Source: Paenibacillus sp. J31TS4 (GTDB lineage: Bacteria > Bacillota > Bacilli > Paenibacillales > NBRC-103111). From it: 64,000 bases of DNA. Location of the stretch: the NCBI RefSeq assembly GCF_018403265.1, contig NZ_BOSI01000001.1:62001-126000 (forward strand), in the 5' to 3' direction. The position numbers and the translations under genes are program-made. This document shows positions 7,032 through 15,191 of this stretch, one piece after another. Each line of letters begins with the position of its first letter. Within the stretch, counting starts at the first letter, position 1. Below the pieces are notes generated by a model. That model was not told where the DNA came from and did no database searches. It was given only the letters and a program-made list of their open reading frames with translations.

Positions 7032-7799
7032 ATGAAGATTGACGTGTTAACGCTCTTCCCGGAGATGTTCGAGGGCGTGTTCGGCGCGAGCATTCTCGGC
7101 AAGGCGCGGGATAAGGGGATCGTCTCTCTCCGAACGATCAACTTTCGCGAGTATGCGAACAACAAGCACAATACAGTCGACGATTATCCGTACGGCGGCG
7201 GGGGAGGAATGGTGCTGAAGCCCGAGCCGATCTTCACGGCCGTCGAGGAGCTGACCGAGGGACAGTCCACCCGTCCGCGGGTTATTCTGATGTGCCCGCA
7301 GGGCGAGCCGTTCACGCAGCGCAAGGCGGAGGAGCTGGCCCGGGAGGAGCATCTCGTCTTCGTCTGCGGCCATTACGAGGGGTACGACGAGCGGATCCGC
7401 GAGCATCTGGTTACGGACGAGCTGTCGATCGGCGACTATGTGCTGACAGGAGGAGAACTTCCGGCGATGGTCATCATCGACAGCGTGTCCCGTTTGCTGC
7501 CGGGTGTTCTCGGCAACGAGACGTCGGCGGTCACCGACTCGTTCAGCACCGGCCTGCTGGAATACCCTCATTACACGCGTCCGGCCAAATTCCGTGACTG
7601 GGAGGTGCCGGAGGTGCTCTTGTCCGGCCACCATGGCCGGATCGAGGAATGGCGCCGTCTCCAGGCGCTGGAGCGGACATATCGGAGAAGACCGGAGCTG
7701 CTGGACGACCTTGAGCTGACCGAGCGGGAGCGCAAGTGGCTTGGCGCGCTTCGGGAAGCGGATGAGGCTGAGAGGGAGAGCGGTACTGGAGAAGGCTGA
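7032..7799 (+). CDS. trmD: tRNA (guanine-37-N1)-methyltransferase TrmD
   Basis: TrmD methylates G37 of tRNAs reading CNN codons and prevents frameshifting, using S-adenosylmethionine bound in a trefoil knot. The 255-residue protein has the start [15 protein letters not shown] and the knot signatures [10 protein letters not shown] and [15 protein letters not shown]. Length and order (rimM-trmD-rplS) are standard. The last residues, rich in Glu and Arg, are a little longer than in E. coli. Confidence 0.97.
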   Translation: MKIDVLTLFPEMFEGVFGASILGKARDKGIVSLRTINFREYANNKHNTVDDYPYGGGGGMVLKPEPIFTAVEELTEGQSTRPRVILMCPQGEPFTQRKAEELAREEHLVFVCGHYEGYDERIREHLVTDELSIGDYVLTGGELPAMVIIDSVSRLLPGVLGNETSAVTDSFSTGLLEYPHYTRPAKFRDWEVPEVLLSGHHGRIEEWRRLQALERTYRRRPELLDDLELTERERKWLGALREADEAERESGTGEG

Positions 7800-7831
7800 G
7801 GTCCCTCTCGAAAAATCTCTTTTCTTTTGTC

Positions 7832-7860
7832 TTGTGTTTCTTGGTTGGTTATGGTAGTAT
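7832..7860 (+). promoter_or_regulatory. Candidate promoter for rplS
   Basis: TTGTGT (7832-7837) and TAGTAT (7855-7860) are 17 bases apart, with TG at 7852-7853 making an extended -10. This would place transcription start near 7867, upstream of the leader described next. Confidence 0.55.
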
Positions 7861-7867
7861 AAAGCCG

Positions 7868-7956
7868 TTGTGGTTTTTGTGATTCTGGTGGTCCTCTACG
7901 CCGAGCACCGTATGCAAATGATGGCGGAATGAACACCTGTGCGGAAGGAGGAAGTC
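7868..7956 (+). ncRNA. Probable ribosomal protein L19 leader
   Basis: The 160-base gap before rplS contains a GGTGGTCCTCT segment (from 7889) and, at the 3' end, CACCTGTGCGGAAGGAGG, which includes the ribosome binding site. GGTG with CACC and CCTC with GGAGG can pair, which would hide the ribosome binding site. Firmicutes rplS genes are known to carry an autoregulatory L19 leader (Rfam L19_leader), and this segment resembles it by eye. A covariance-model search was not run. Confidence 0.5.
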
Positions 7957-7960
7957 CTAT

Positions 7961-8302
7961 ATGAATTTGGTACAAGAAATTACGAAAGAACAACTGCGTT
8001 CGGATCTGCCGAACTTTCGTCCTGGCGATACTCTGAAAGTATACGTTAAGGTAATCGAGGGAACCCGCGAACGGATCCAGATGTTCGAAGGCGTCGTGAT
8101 CAAGCGTCGCGGAGGCGGAATCAGCGAAACCTTTACGGTTCGCAAGATTTCTTACGGTGTTGGGGTAGAAAGAACATTCCCTCTGCATACTCCGAAAATC
8201 GACAGAATTGAAGTGGCTCGCCGTGGTAAAGTTCGTCGCGCTAAGCTCTACTACCTGCGCGGACTTCGCGGGAAAGCTGCTAGAATCAAAGAAATTCGAT
8301 AA
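7961..8302 (+). CDS. rplS: 50S ribosomal protein L19
   Basis: The 113-residue protein is full-length L19, with the conserved segments [20 protein letters not shown] and [20 protein letters not shown], ending in a basic tail. L19 sits at the 30S/50S interface. An AAGGAGGAAG site precedes the ATG and a terminator follows at 8309. It appears to have its own promoter and leader, separate from trmD. Confidence 0.98.
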   Translation: MNLVQEITKEQLRSDLPNFRPGDTLKVYVKVIEGTRERIQMFEGVVIKRRGGGISETFTVRKISYGVGVERTFPLHTPKIDRIEVARRGKVRRAKLYYLRGLRGKAARIKEIR

Positions 8303-8308
8303 GAACCG

Positions 8309-8335
8309 AAGGGGCTTGCATACCAAGCCCCTTTT
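8309..8335 (+). terminator. Rho-independent terminator after rplS
   Basis: GGGGCTTG (8311-8318) pairs with CAAGCCCC (8324-8331), with A residues before and a TTTT run after it. Confidence 0.85.
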
Positions 8336-8392
8336 CCTTTCCTATCTTACCCTATACGGGCAGACCCGAGCTTGTCCGCTCGTCAGTGCGCC

Positions 8393-8448
8393 GGCCAGCG
8401 GCAGGAGCGTCATTCCGCTTCCCGCTGGCCCGGCCTGCTGCCGGCCGG
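8393..8448 (+). other. Tandem GC-rich hairpins upstream of lepB
   Basis: GGCCAGCGG (8393-8401) pairs perfectly with CCGCTGGCC (8422-8430), and CCGGCC (8430-8435) can pair with GGCCGG (8443-8448). The two share base 8430, so they could stack or compete. They lie after the rplS terminator and 75 bases before the lepB start, without a T-tract, so they are not an ordinary terminator. Confidence 0.5.
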
Positions 8449-8521
8449 ACGAGCTGCGAATGCCGGCGTATCTACCTATAGAGGAACCAGGACATCGAAC
8501 CGAAGAAAGCAGGTGCCGGAC

Positions 8522-9100
8522 TTGGAACAGGATAACTTGGAACCTAAAGAGGCTTCCGTCAAGAACGAAGTGTGGGAATGGGTGAAAGCGCTCGTCATTG
8601 CGGCGGTGCTCGTCTTTTTGATCCGCTGGTTCGTGTTCGCTCCCTTCATTGTAGACGGCCCATCCATGGAACCGAACTTCTATACGGGAGAGCGGCTCAT
8701 CGTCAGCAAGATCGTGTACACGTTCCGGGAACCGAAGAGGGGTGAGGTCGTGGTGTTTCACGCACCGGCAGGCAGAGACTATATCAAGCGTGTCATCGGG
8801 CTTCCGGGTGAAACGGTCAAAATTGCGAATAATAAAATCTATATCAACAATGAAGAGCTGAAGGAGCCGTATCTCGTCGAAGCGGTCAACAACGCGCTCA
8901 CGAACGGGGAGATGTATAACCGGGATTTTCCGGAGACCAAGGTGCCGGAAGGCAGCGTCTTCGTCCTCGGCGACAACCGGCTGAACAGCCAGGATAGCCG
9001 GGCGGCATCCGTCGGCTCGGTACCGTTCAACAAGATCGTCGGCCGGGCGGATGTCATCTTCTGGCCGCTCGACAAGTTCAGCTTTGTCAACCATAACTAA
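8522..9100 (+). CDS. lepB: Signal peptidase I
   Basis: Signal peptidase I removes signal peptides from exported proteins at the outer face of the membrane. From the TTG at 8522 the protein has 192 residues: a short charged N-terminus, one membrane segment (about 20-42), the catalytic serine in DGPSMEP (Ser48), the catalytic lysine in DYIKRVIGLPGE (Lys89) and the conserved GDNRLNSQDSR box. The start is uncertain: the TTG has an AGGTG 6 bases upstream, while in-frame upstream codons would add up to 50 residues translated from the GC-rich hairpin region. It is the first gene of a unit with rbgA. Confidence 0.95.
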   Translation: MEQDNLEPKEASVKNEVWEWVKALVIAAVLVFLIRWFVFAPFIVDGPSMEPNFYTGERLIVSKIVYTFREPKRGEVVVFHAPAGRDYIKRVIGLPGETVKIANNKIYINNEELKEPYLVEAVNNALTNGEMYNRDFPETKVPEGSVFVLGDNRLNSQDSRAASVGSVPFNKIVGRADVIFWPLDKFSFVNHN

Positions 9101-9127
9101 TAACGGAAAGACGGGAGAGGTGTTCCT

Positions 9128-10009
9128 TTGACGATACAATGGTTTCCGGGCCATATGACACGGGCCCGCCGGCAGATCCAAGAAAAGCTCAAGCTGATCG
9201 ATCTGGCCATTGAACTGTTGGATGCAAGGATTCCCCTGTCCAGCCGCAATCCGATGATCGACGAAATTTTGGGGGGCAAGCCGCGTCTCGTGCTGATGAA
9301 CAAGGCCGATCTGGCCGATCCTGCCGTGACGAACGCTTGGGACGCTTATTTTCGCGAGCGGGGGCTCGACGCTCTGGCCATTGATTCCGCGACGGGCAAC
9401 CAGGTCAAGGAAATCGTGCCCAGAAGCCGCAAGCTGCTCGCGGACAAAATCGAAGCGCAAATCCGCAAGGGGATGAAGCCGAGACCGATTCGCGCGCTCA
9501 TCGTCGGCATCCCGAACGTCGGCAAATCGACGCTCATCAACCGGCTGGCTGGCCGCAAGGTAGCCCTTACCGGGGACAAGCCGGGTGTAACCAAAGGACA
9601 GCAATGGATCCGGATCGCAGGCGAACTGGAGCTCCTCGATACGCCGGGCATTCTGTGGCCCAAGTTCGAGGATCAGACCGTCGGCCTGCGCCTCGCGGTT
9701 ACGGGTGCGATCAAGGATGACATCCTGCATGCAGAGGAAATCGCCTTTTTCTTTATCCGGTATATGCTGCAGCATTATCCGGTTGCGCTGCGGGAGAGAT
9801 TCCAGCTGGACGAGCTGCCCGAAGATCCTTCGGACAACGAGCAGGTTGTGCAGGTGATGGAGGAGATCGGCCGGCGCCGGGGGTGTCTGCAGGGAGGAGG
9901 CTTCGTCAACCTGGACAAAGCCTCGACGCTCATTCTCCGCGAGCTGCGGTCGGGCAAATTCGGGCGGATCTCTCTTGAGACGCCGGCCGAATGGACGGAC
10001 GGGAATTAA
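9128..10009 (+). CDS. rbgA: 50S ribosome assembly GTPase RbgA (YlqF)
   Basis: RbgA is an essential GTPase for late 50S assembly in Bacillus. The 293-residue protein shows the family start [16 protein letters not shown] and the circularly permuted GTPase order: G4 NKAD comes before G1 GIPNVGKST, then G3 DTPG, with a C-terminal RNA-binding domain after about residue 180. It starts with TTG at 9128, six bases after GAGAGGTG. The lepB-rbgA-rnhB order matches Bacilli. A terminator follows at 10021. Confidence 0.96.
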   Translation: MTIQWFPGHMTRARRQIQEKLKLIDLAIELLDARIPLSSRNPMIDEILGGKPRLVLMNKADLADPAVTNAWDAYFRERGLDALAIDSATGNQVKEIVPRSRKLLADKIEAQIRKGMKPRPIRALIVGIPNVGKSTLINRLAGRKVALTGDKPGVTKGQQWIRIAGELELLDTPGILWPKFEDQTVGLRLAVTGAIKDDILHAEEIAFFFIRYMLQHYPVALRERFQLDELPEDPSDNEQVVQVMEEIGRRRGCLQGGGFVNLDKASTLILRELRSGKFGRISLETPAEWTDGN

Positions 10010-10020
10010 CGAAGATCGAT

Positions 10021-10046
10021 AAGCCACTCGGGAGAGTGGCTTTTTT
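10021..10046 (+). terminator. Rho-independent terminator after rbgA
   Basis: AAGCCACTC and GAGTGGCTT form a 9-bp stem around a GGGA loop, followed by T6. Confidence 0.9.
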
Positions 10047-10077
10047 CCTGTTGGTCTGGCAAAAAGCATCCTACTAG

Positions 10078-10105
10078 TTCCGGCAAGAGGAACGGATGCT
10101 ATAAT
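10078..10105 (+). promoter_or_regulatory. Extended -10 promoter for rnhB-ylqG-ylqH-yraN
   Basis: TGCTATAAT at 10097-10105 is a perfect extended -10. A weak -35, TTCCGG (10078-10083), lies 16 bases upstream. It follows the rbgA terminator and precedes rnhB by about 110 bases. Confidence 0.65.
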
Positions 10106-10215
10106 AAGAGGAGCCTGTCAGCGGGTTAGGCGTTGCGCGGCTGACGGATGCCCGGATGGTCATAGCTTACAAGGGCATACCGGCCGCAGCGACGCAGGCA
10201 AGGGGGACAACCGAG

Positions 10216-10824
10216 ATGCTGGAATACGAAAACCGATTATGGGCGGAGCAATACCGCCATATAGCAGGCGTCGACGAAGTTGGACGCGGATGCCTGTTCG
10301 GCGACGTGGTGGCGGCCGCCGTTATATTGCCGCCGCATCTGGAGCTTGAGGGCGTGGACGACTCCAAGAAGCTGTCCGCCAAAAGGCGTGAGCAGCTGTA
10401 TGAGCTCATTATGGAACGGGCGGTGGCCGTCGGCATCGGCACGGTGGATGTCGCGACGATCGACCGAATCAATATCAAGCAGGCGGCCCGTCTCGCCATG
10501 AAACGGGCCTTAGATGGGCTTCCGATCCAGCCGGATCATCTGCTGGTCGATGCCGAACGGGTAGAATGCGATACGCCCCAGCTGGCGATCGTTCACGGCG
10601 ATGCCTTGAGCCAGTCCATCGCCGCGGCCTCTATCGTCGCCAAAGTAACGCGCGACCGGCTCTGCCTGCAATGGGATCTGGAATATCCCGAATATGGAAT
10701 CGCTGTACATAAAGGGTATGCGACAAAGGTGCACCGGGAGGCGATTCTTGCTTACGGTCCTTGCCCGGACCACCGCAAGTCGTTCCTCGGCAAGCTGCTC
10801 GCCGTTCAGGAAGTGCTGTTCTGA
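10216..10824 (+). CDS. rnhB: Ribonuclease HII
   Basis: RNase HII cuts RNA in RNA-DNA hybrids and starts removal of misincorporated ribonucleotides. From ATG 10216 (AGGGGGACA upstream) the protein has 202 residues, with the metal-binding Asp-Glu in GVDEVGRG (Asp20, Glu21), DDSKKL, a later aspartate in HLLVDAERV, and AAASIVAKVTRD. It lacks the longer N-terminus of the B. subtilis enzyme. The usually invariant GPLAGPVVAAAV stretch after DEVGRG reads GCLFGDVVAAAV here. An in-frame ATG at 10156 would add 20 residues but has no ribosome binding site. Confidence 0.93.
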   Translation: MLEYENRLWAEQYRHIAGVDEVGRGCLFGDVVAAAVILPPHLELEGVDDSKKLSAKRREQLYELIMERAVAVGIGTVDVATIDRINIKQAARLAMKRALDGLPIQPDHLLVDAERVECDTPQLAIVHGDALSQSIAAASIVAKVTRDRLCLQWDLEYPEYGIAVHKGYATKVHREAILAYGPCPDHRKSFLGKLLAVQEVLF

Positions 10825-10926
10825 GGCCGCTCGCTGGCTGCCGAACCTCATAAAGACCGGGACGTCTGCCGATATAGACGAGGAGACATTCGTACGGCTA
10901 CGAGCGCAAGAGGAGGCGGACGCGAG

Positions 10927-12771
10927 ATGAATATTGGACAGCTGCTGCGCAGTCTGACGGGAACGGTCCGCCCAGGGGAACCGTCTGTGCTTAATCTGAA
11001 GCCGGGCCAGCTCGTAAAGGGGCAGGTGCTTCAGATGCTGGATGGAGGAGAGGCACTGCTCCTCATCGATGGCGTGAAGCTCAAAGCCCAGCTGGAAACT
11101 CCGCTGCAGGCGGGACAGCAGGTGCTGCTCCAGGTGCAGGCGGAGGAGCGGGACGGCATGGCGGTGCTGAAGCCGATGGAGGGAGCAGTGCCCCCGTTGA
11201 CCGAAGAAGGGGCCGAGCAGCTGCTCCGCCAGCTGGGGATCGCGGGTAGCGGGCCGCAACATCGCGAAGCGGTCCGGCTGCTGCAGGGCGCCTCGCTTCC
11301 GCTGCAGCGGGAGACGGTCGAAGCGCTTGCCCGCGTCCTGGCGGCGAAGCCGGGCTCAGTGGAGCCGGGCAGCTGGGCGCAGGCGGCGGTCGTTGCGGCG
11401 AGCCGCGGACTGCCGCTCGAGCCGGACACGGTGGCGGCGGTGCACCGCGTCATCGCCGGTCCACCGCTCGCCGCCTCGCTGGCGCAGCTCGAGCAGCTGG
11501 CCGGTCAGGCGCTGGCCTCCGGCGAGCCGGCGGACGGCCCCGCACGCGGCGCGCTGCGCGAGCTGCTCGAAGCGGCCGCCGCGCTGCGCCGGCTAGCTGC
11601 CGCGCCCGGCGGCGGGCCGGCGTCCGCGAGCAGCGGCCCGGGCGCGGCGCCTCCGAGCGGCGCTGCCGCTGCGGCGCAGCCGCAGGGTGCCCCGCCGGGG
11701 GCGCTCGCCGGCGAAGCGCCGCAGGCGGCCACGGGCCGAGCGCCCGCGGCGGAGGCGCCGTCCGGGGCGCCAGCGCCGGCTGCGCAGGCCGCGCCGGCGA
11801 GTGCCGCGCGCGGCGAGGCCGCTGCTGCGCCGCGGGCCGAAGCTGCGCTGGCGGGCCAGGCCGCGCCCGGCGGGACGCCGCAAGGCCCGGCCGCAGCCGC
11901 GGCGAGCGCTGGCGCCGCAGCGCCCGGGCCCGCGTCAGCGGCGCCAGGCGGCACGCTGGCGGCCGGCGAGGCTGCGGCGGGCCCGGCGGCGCAGCCGGAG
12001 GCGGCGGGCGATGGCGGCGGCGCGTGGCTGGCGCGCGTGCTGAAGGCGATTGGCGTCGACTACGAGCGCCAGATCGCGAGTCGGCTGCTAGGCGGCAGCG
12101 CCGAAGCCGATGGCACGCCGGAGCGGCCGGGAGGACCGGGGGCCGACAGCAGGCCGGCGCCCGGAGCCCAGCCGCCGGGTGCTCTGCCCGTGCTGGCTCC
12201 CGCGGACCAGCCGGCAGCTGAGCTGGCATCGCTGAAGAGCGCGCTGCTGCGCCTGTCGGCTAGCGGAACGGAGCTGCCGGCTCCGCTGCGCGAGGCGGTC
12301 CAGCAGACGCTGCAGCACGTGACCGGGCAGCAGCTGCTGCTTGCCGCCGACCGGACCAATCCGCTCGCCTATGTGACCGTAACCGTGCCGCTGCAGGTTG
12401 GCGAGCACCGCCGCGATGCGGCGGTCCACATCCAGTCGCGCCGGGAAGGAACCGGACGGCTGGACGCAGCCAATTGCCGGCTGCTGTTCGATTTGCAGAT
12501 GGACCGGCTCGGGCCGACGCTCGTTGATGTGCTGGTCGTGGACCGGGCGGTCAGCGTCACGGTCCAAACGGACCATCCAGCCGCCGGAATCCTTCTGGAG
12601 AGCGGCAAAGAAGCACTCGCCGGCCAGCTGGAGCTGCTTGGCTTTCCCTACGTGACGATGCGGACGACTCCGATGACGCGCGAGGAGCAGGTGGAAAATG
12701 CCCTCCCGGCGTCGGAGCCGGGCAGCCGTTACGCGGCCAAACGGTATAAAGGAGTCGATATGCGCATATGA
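10927..12771 (+). CDS. ylqG: YlqG-like protein with FliK-like architecture
   Basis: The 614-residue protein occupies the ylqG position between rnhB and ylqH. The N-terminus (about 1-80, LNLKPGQLVKGQVLQMLDGGEALLLIDG) looks like a small beta-barrel. The middle (about 223-365) is almost entirely Ala, Gly and Pro. The C-terminal 150 residues, including LLFDLQMDRLGPTLVDVLVVD, resemble the globular hook-length-control domain of FliK. Together with the FlhB-like partner that overlaps its stop, this suggests a role in protein export switching, but no function is established for the family. AGGAGG precedes the ATG. Confidence 0.7.
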   Translation: MNIGQLLRSLTGTVRPGEPSVLNLKPGQLVKGQVLQMLDGGEALLLIDGVKLKAQLETPLQAGQQVLLQVQAEERDGMAVLKPMEGAVPPLTEEGAEQLLRQLGIAGSGPQHREAVRLLQGASLPLQRETVEALARVLAAKPGSVEPGSWAQAAVVAASRGLPLEPDTVAAVHRVIAGPPLAASLAQLEQLAGQALASGEPADGPARGALRELLEAAAALRRLAAAPGGGPASASSGPGAAPPSGAAAAAQPQGAPPGALAGEAPQAATGRAPAAEAPSGAPAPAAQAAPASAARGEAAAAPRAEAALAGQAAPGGTPQGPAAAAASAGAAAPGPASAAPGGTLAAGEAAAGPAAQPEAAGDGGGAWLARVLKAIGVDYERQIASRLLGGSAEADGTPERPGGPGADSRPAPGAQPPGALPVLAPADQPAAELASLKSALLRLSASGTELPAPLREAVQQTLQHVTGQQLLLAADRTNPLAYVTVTVPLQVGEHRRDAAVHIQSRREGTGRLDAANCRLLFDLQMDRLGPTLVDVLVVDRAVSVTVQTDHPAAGILLESGKEALAGQLELLGFPYVTMRTTPMTREEQVENALPASEPGSRYAAKRYKGVDMRI

Positions 12772-13094
12772 GGCAGGGCGAAGCCGGAAGGCCGGACGAG
12801 CAGACGGAGCCAAGGGAGCAGACCAAGCGGGCGGTCGCGCTCAAATATTCGCCGGGGGAGCGGACGGCGCCCGTTGTCATTGCCAAAGGCCGGGGAGAAG
12901 TGGCCGAAACGATTTTGAAGAGGGCACGGGAGCACGACATTCCCATCCAGCAGAACGCTTCGCTGGTAGAGGTGCTGGCCAAGCTCGATCTTGATCAGGA
13001 AATTCCGCCCGAGCTGTACGGGCTCGTCGCCGAAATATTGAAGCTCGTCTACGAGACGGACCGGCAGGCGAGTGGGATGGAGGGGAATGGATGA
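12768..13094 (+). CDS. ylqH: FlhB C-terminal-domain homologue (YlqH)
   Basis: This 108-residue protein matches the C-terminal domain of FlhB: AVALKYSPGERTAPVVIAKG and PPELYGLVAEILKLVY align with AVALQYQSGQMEAPRVIAKG and PADLFQAVAEVLAYVY of the true FlhB at 43886. It has no membrane domain, and the position of the NPTH self-cleavage motif reads Glu-Gln-Thr-Lys (17-20), so it cannot cleave itself in the FlhB manner. Its start overlaps the ylqG stop (ATGA), so the two are translationally coupled. Its role is uncharacterised. Confidence 0.85.
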   Translation: MRQGEAGRPDEQTEPREQTKRAVALKYSPGERTAPVVIAKGRGEVAETILKRAREHDIPIQQNASLVEVLAKLDLDQEIPPELYGLVAEILKLVYETDRQASGMEGNG

Positions 13095-13465
13095 CGCAGT
13101 CCCATAACAGCCGCCGGGAGGCGGGAAGACGCGGAGAAGAGGCGGCGGCCTCCTTCTTGGTAGAGCAGGGATATGCGATCCTGCAGAGGAACTGGCGATG
13201 CCGGTCGGGGGAGCTGGACATCATCGCGGAGGAACAGGGGACGCTTGTCTTCGTGGAGGTCAGGAGCCGGAGGCAGGGAGGCGCGTTCGGAACGCCAGAG
13301 GAGTCGGTCGACTGGCGCAAGCAGAAGAAGGTGCGCGAGACGGCGCAGGTGTATCTCCATCTGACCCGCCAGTGGGAGCGGAGCGTACGCTTTGATCTGG
13401 TCGCCGTGCGGACAGGATCGGACGGAGAGATCGCCGGGATGACGCTGCTGCGGCACGCGTTTTAA
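13091..13465 (+). CDS. yraN: YraN family (UPF0102) nuclease-like protein
   Basis: The 124-residue protein is a complete UPF0102 member with the restriction-endonuclease-like core: the N-terminal RREAGRRGEEAAASFL, then GELDIIAEEQGTLVFVEVRSR carrying the Glu/Asp/Glu metal-binding positions. Many relatives have Lys where this has Arg in EVRSR. Function is thought to relate to DNA processing, but it is not settled. The ATG overlaps the ylqH stop (ATGA), making rnhB-ylqG-ylqH-yraN one operon closed by the terminator at 13513. Confidence 0.9.
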   Translation: MTQSHNSRREAGRRGEEAAASFLVEQGYAILQRNWRCRSGELDIIAEEQGTLVFVEVRSRRQGGAFGTPEESVDWRKQKKVRETAQVYLHLTRQWERSVRFDLVAVRTGSDGEIAGMTLLRHAF

Positions 13466-13512
13466 TGGCCTTCTCTGGCTGGCCAGGAAGGACAGGTAAG
13501 GCATGGTAAGGC

Positions 13513-13543
13513 AAGGACAGAGCCGGGCTCTGTCCTTTTTTTG
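13513..13543. terminator. Terminator between yraN and convergent comM-like gene
   Basis: AAGGACAGAGC (13513-13523) pairs perfectly with GCTCTGTCCTT (13527-13537) across a 3-base loop, followed by a run of Ts. It may serve both converging genes. Confidence 0.88.
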
Positions 13544-13616
13544 TCCGCTCAGCTTTATCCAAAGAGGGTGTGGGCATACGAAGCATAACCAGCCGCCCAC
13601 CATCCAGTTGCCCCCT

Positions 13617-15191
13617 TCAGAAGGCCGGCTTCCATAAATCCAGGCTGCGATACTGCACGGCCTCCGCCAGATGGGCGAGCTCGATCCGGGGGCTGTCTTC
13701 CAAGTCGGCGATGGTTCTGGCAATTTTGAGAATGCGGTCGTGGGCGCGCAGGGAGAGGCCGAGCGACCGGTAGGCCTCCTGCAGCAGCGCTTCCGCTTCC
13801 GCATGCAGCGGACAATGTTTGCGCAGCAGCCGTCCGTTCAGCTCTCCGTTGAACCGGCAGCCGGTTCCGGCATAGCGGGCCTTCTGCCTCTCCTGCGCTC
13901 GCTCCACCGCTTCCTTCATCTGTTCGGAACCGAGACTTGAGCTGCGCTCTCCCGCCTCCTGCGGAGCCAGGCGGGGCACCTCGATGTGCAGGTCGATCCG
14001 GTCGAGGAGCGGGCCGGACAGGCGGGTGCGGTACTGGGCGATCTTGTGCGGGGGACAAGTGCAGCCGGCACCGCTGTTGCCCGCATCGGAACCGTAATAG
14101 CCGCAGGGACACGGATTCATCGAGGCGGCCAGGACGAAGTGGGCCGGGAATGAATAGACGGCCCGGGTACGGCTGATCGTCACGTGGCGGTCCTCCAGCG
14201 GCTGACGGAGCACCTCGAGCGCATTCCGCGAGAATTCGGGGAACTCGTCAAGAAAGAGCACTCCCCGATGCGCGAGGCTCACCTCTCCCGGTTTCGGCAC
14301 CGTGCCGCCTCCGATGAGGCCGCCCGCCGAGATGGTATGGTGGGGAGCGCGAAACGGCCGCTCCCGCACGAGCTGTCCGCGCGCCGCGAGCTTGCCTGAC
14401 ACACTATAGATCTTGGTCACCTCAAGTGCTTCCTGCTCCTCTAGAAACGGAAGAATGGTGGGCAGCCGGCGGATCAGCATCGTCTTGCCCGTCCCGGGCG
14501 GCCCGATCAGCATGATATTATGCATCCCCGCCGCCGCGAGGACAAGCGCCCGTTTCACATGCTGCTGTCCGAGCACGTCAGCGTAATCCAGCTGGCTGTC
14601 GTCAACGGATGCGGTAACAGCTCCGGGCGGTTGGGCGGCTCCGCCATCCGTCAGGAATGCGAACTCCTTCACGTCCTTTATTCTTAATGTCGTTAATTGA
14701 GGGAGATCCCTTAAGTGATTCAGCACATAGACCTCCACGTCCTTCAGCAGCAGCGCTTCGGCCGCATTGTCCGGATGGACGATGAGCTCGCGAAAGCCCG
14801 TTCGCTTCGCTTCCTCCGTCATGGGAAGGATGCCGGTGACCGGACGGACCTTGCCGTCGAGCGCCAGCTCGCCGAGCAGCACCTTGCCCTCGAGTAGAAG
14901 AGGGTTCATCTGCCCGCTGGTAACGAGAATCCCTGCGGCGATGGCCAGGTCGAAGCTGGAGCCTTCCTTTCGCATGCCGGCCGGCGCCAGATTGATCGTG
15001 ATTCGCTCCATAGGGAAGGCAAACCCGCAGTTTTTGATGGCGGCGCGGACACGCTCCGCTGATTCCCGTACCGCCGGGTCGGGCAGGCCGACTAAGTTGA
15101 CGAGCGGCAGGCCGTTCTGAATGTCGACCTCCACCTCGATCATCTGGCCGTCGATTCCGTGCACACATGCGCTGTTTACTTTTCCGAACAT
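13617..15191 (-). CDS. comM: YifB/ComM-family magnesium-chelatase-like AAA+ ATPase
   Basis: The 524-residue protein has the three-part family layout: an N-terminal Lon-substrate-like domain (MFGKVNSACVHGIDGQMIEV), the AAA+ module with Walker A GPPGTGKT (near residue 232) and a DEFPEFSRNALEVLRQPLED stretch containing Walker B, and a C-terminal Mg-chelatase domain with a cysteine-rich NPCPCGYYG segment. ComM is a branch-migrating helicase that helps integrate DNA during natural transformation in Gram-negative bacteria; the Firmicute role is inferred. It is reversed relative to its neighbours. dprA, another transformation gene, lies 3.4 kb away. Confidence 0.9.
   Translation of the reverse strand: MFGKVNSACVHGIDGQMIEVEVDIQNGLPLVNLVGLPDPAVRESAERVRAAIKNCGFAFPMERITINLAPAGMRKEGSSFDLAIAAGILVTSGQMNPLLLEGKVLLGELALDGKVRPVTGILPMTEEAKRTGFRELIVHPDNAAEALLLKDVEVYVLNHLRDLPQLTTLRIKDVKEFAFLTDGGAAQPPGAVTASVDDSQLDYADVLGQQHVKRALVLAAAGMHNIMLIGPPGTGKTMLIRRLPTILPFLEEQEALEVTKIYSVSGKLAARGQLVRERPFRAPHHTISAGGLIGGGTVPKPGEVSLAHRGVLFLDEFPEFSRNALEVLRQPLEDRHVTISRTRAVYSFPAHFVLAASMNPCPCGYYGSDAGNSGAGCTCPPHKIAQYRTRLSGPLLDRIDLHIEVPRLAPQEAGERSSSLGSEQMKEAVERAQERQKARYAGTGCRFNGELNGRLLRKHCPLHAEAEALLQEAYRSLGLSLRAHDRILKIARTIADLEDSPRIELAHLAEAVQYRSLDLWKPAF

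Noticed and set aside
11450-12229. Several long frames in both strands within the ylqG middle region
   Set aside because: Very high GC removes stop codons from all frames; only the frame continuous with the conserved ends of YlqG is supported.
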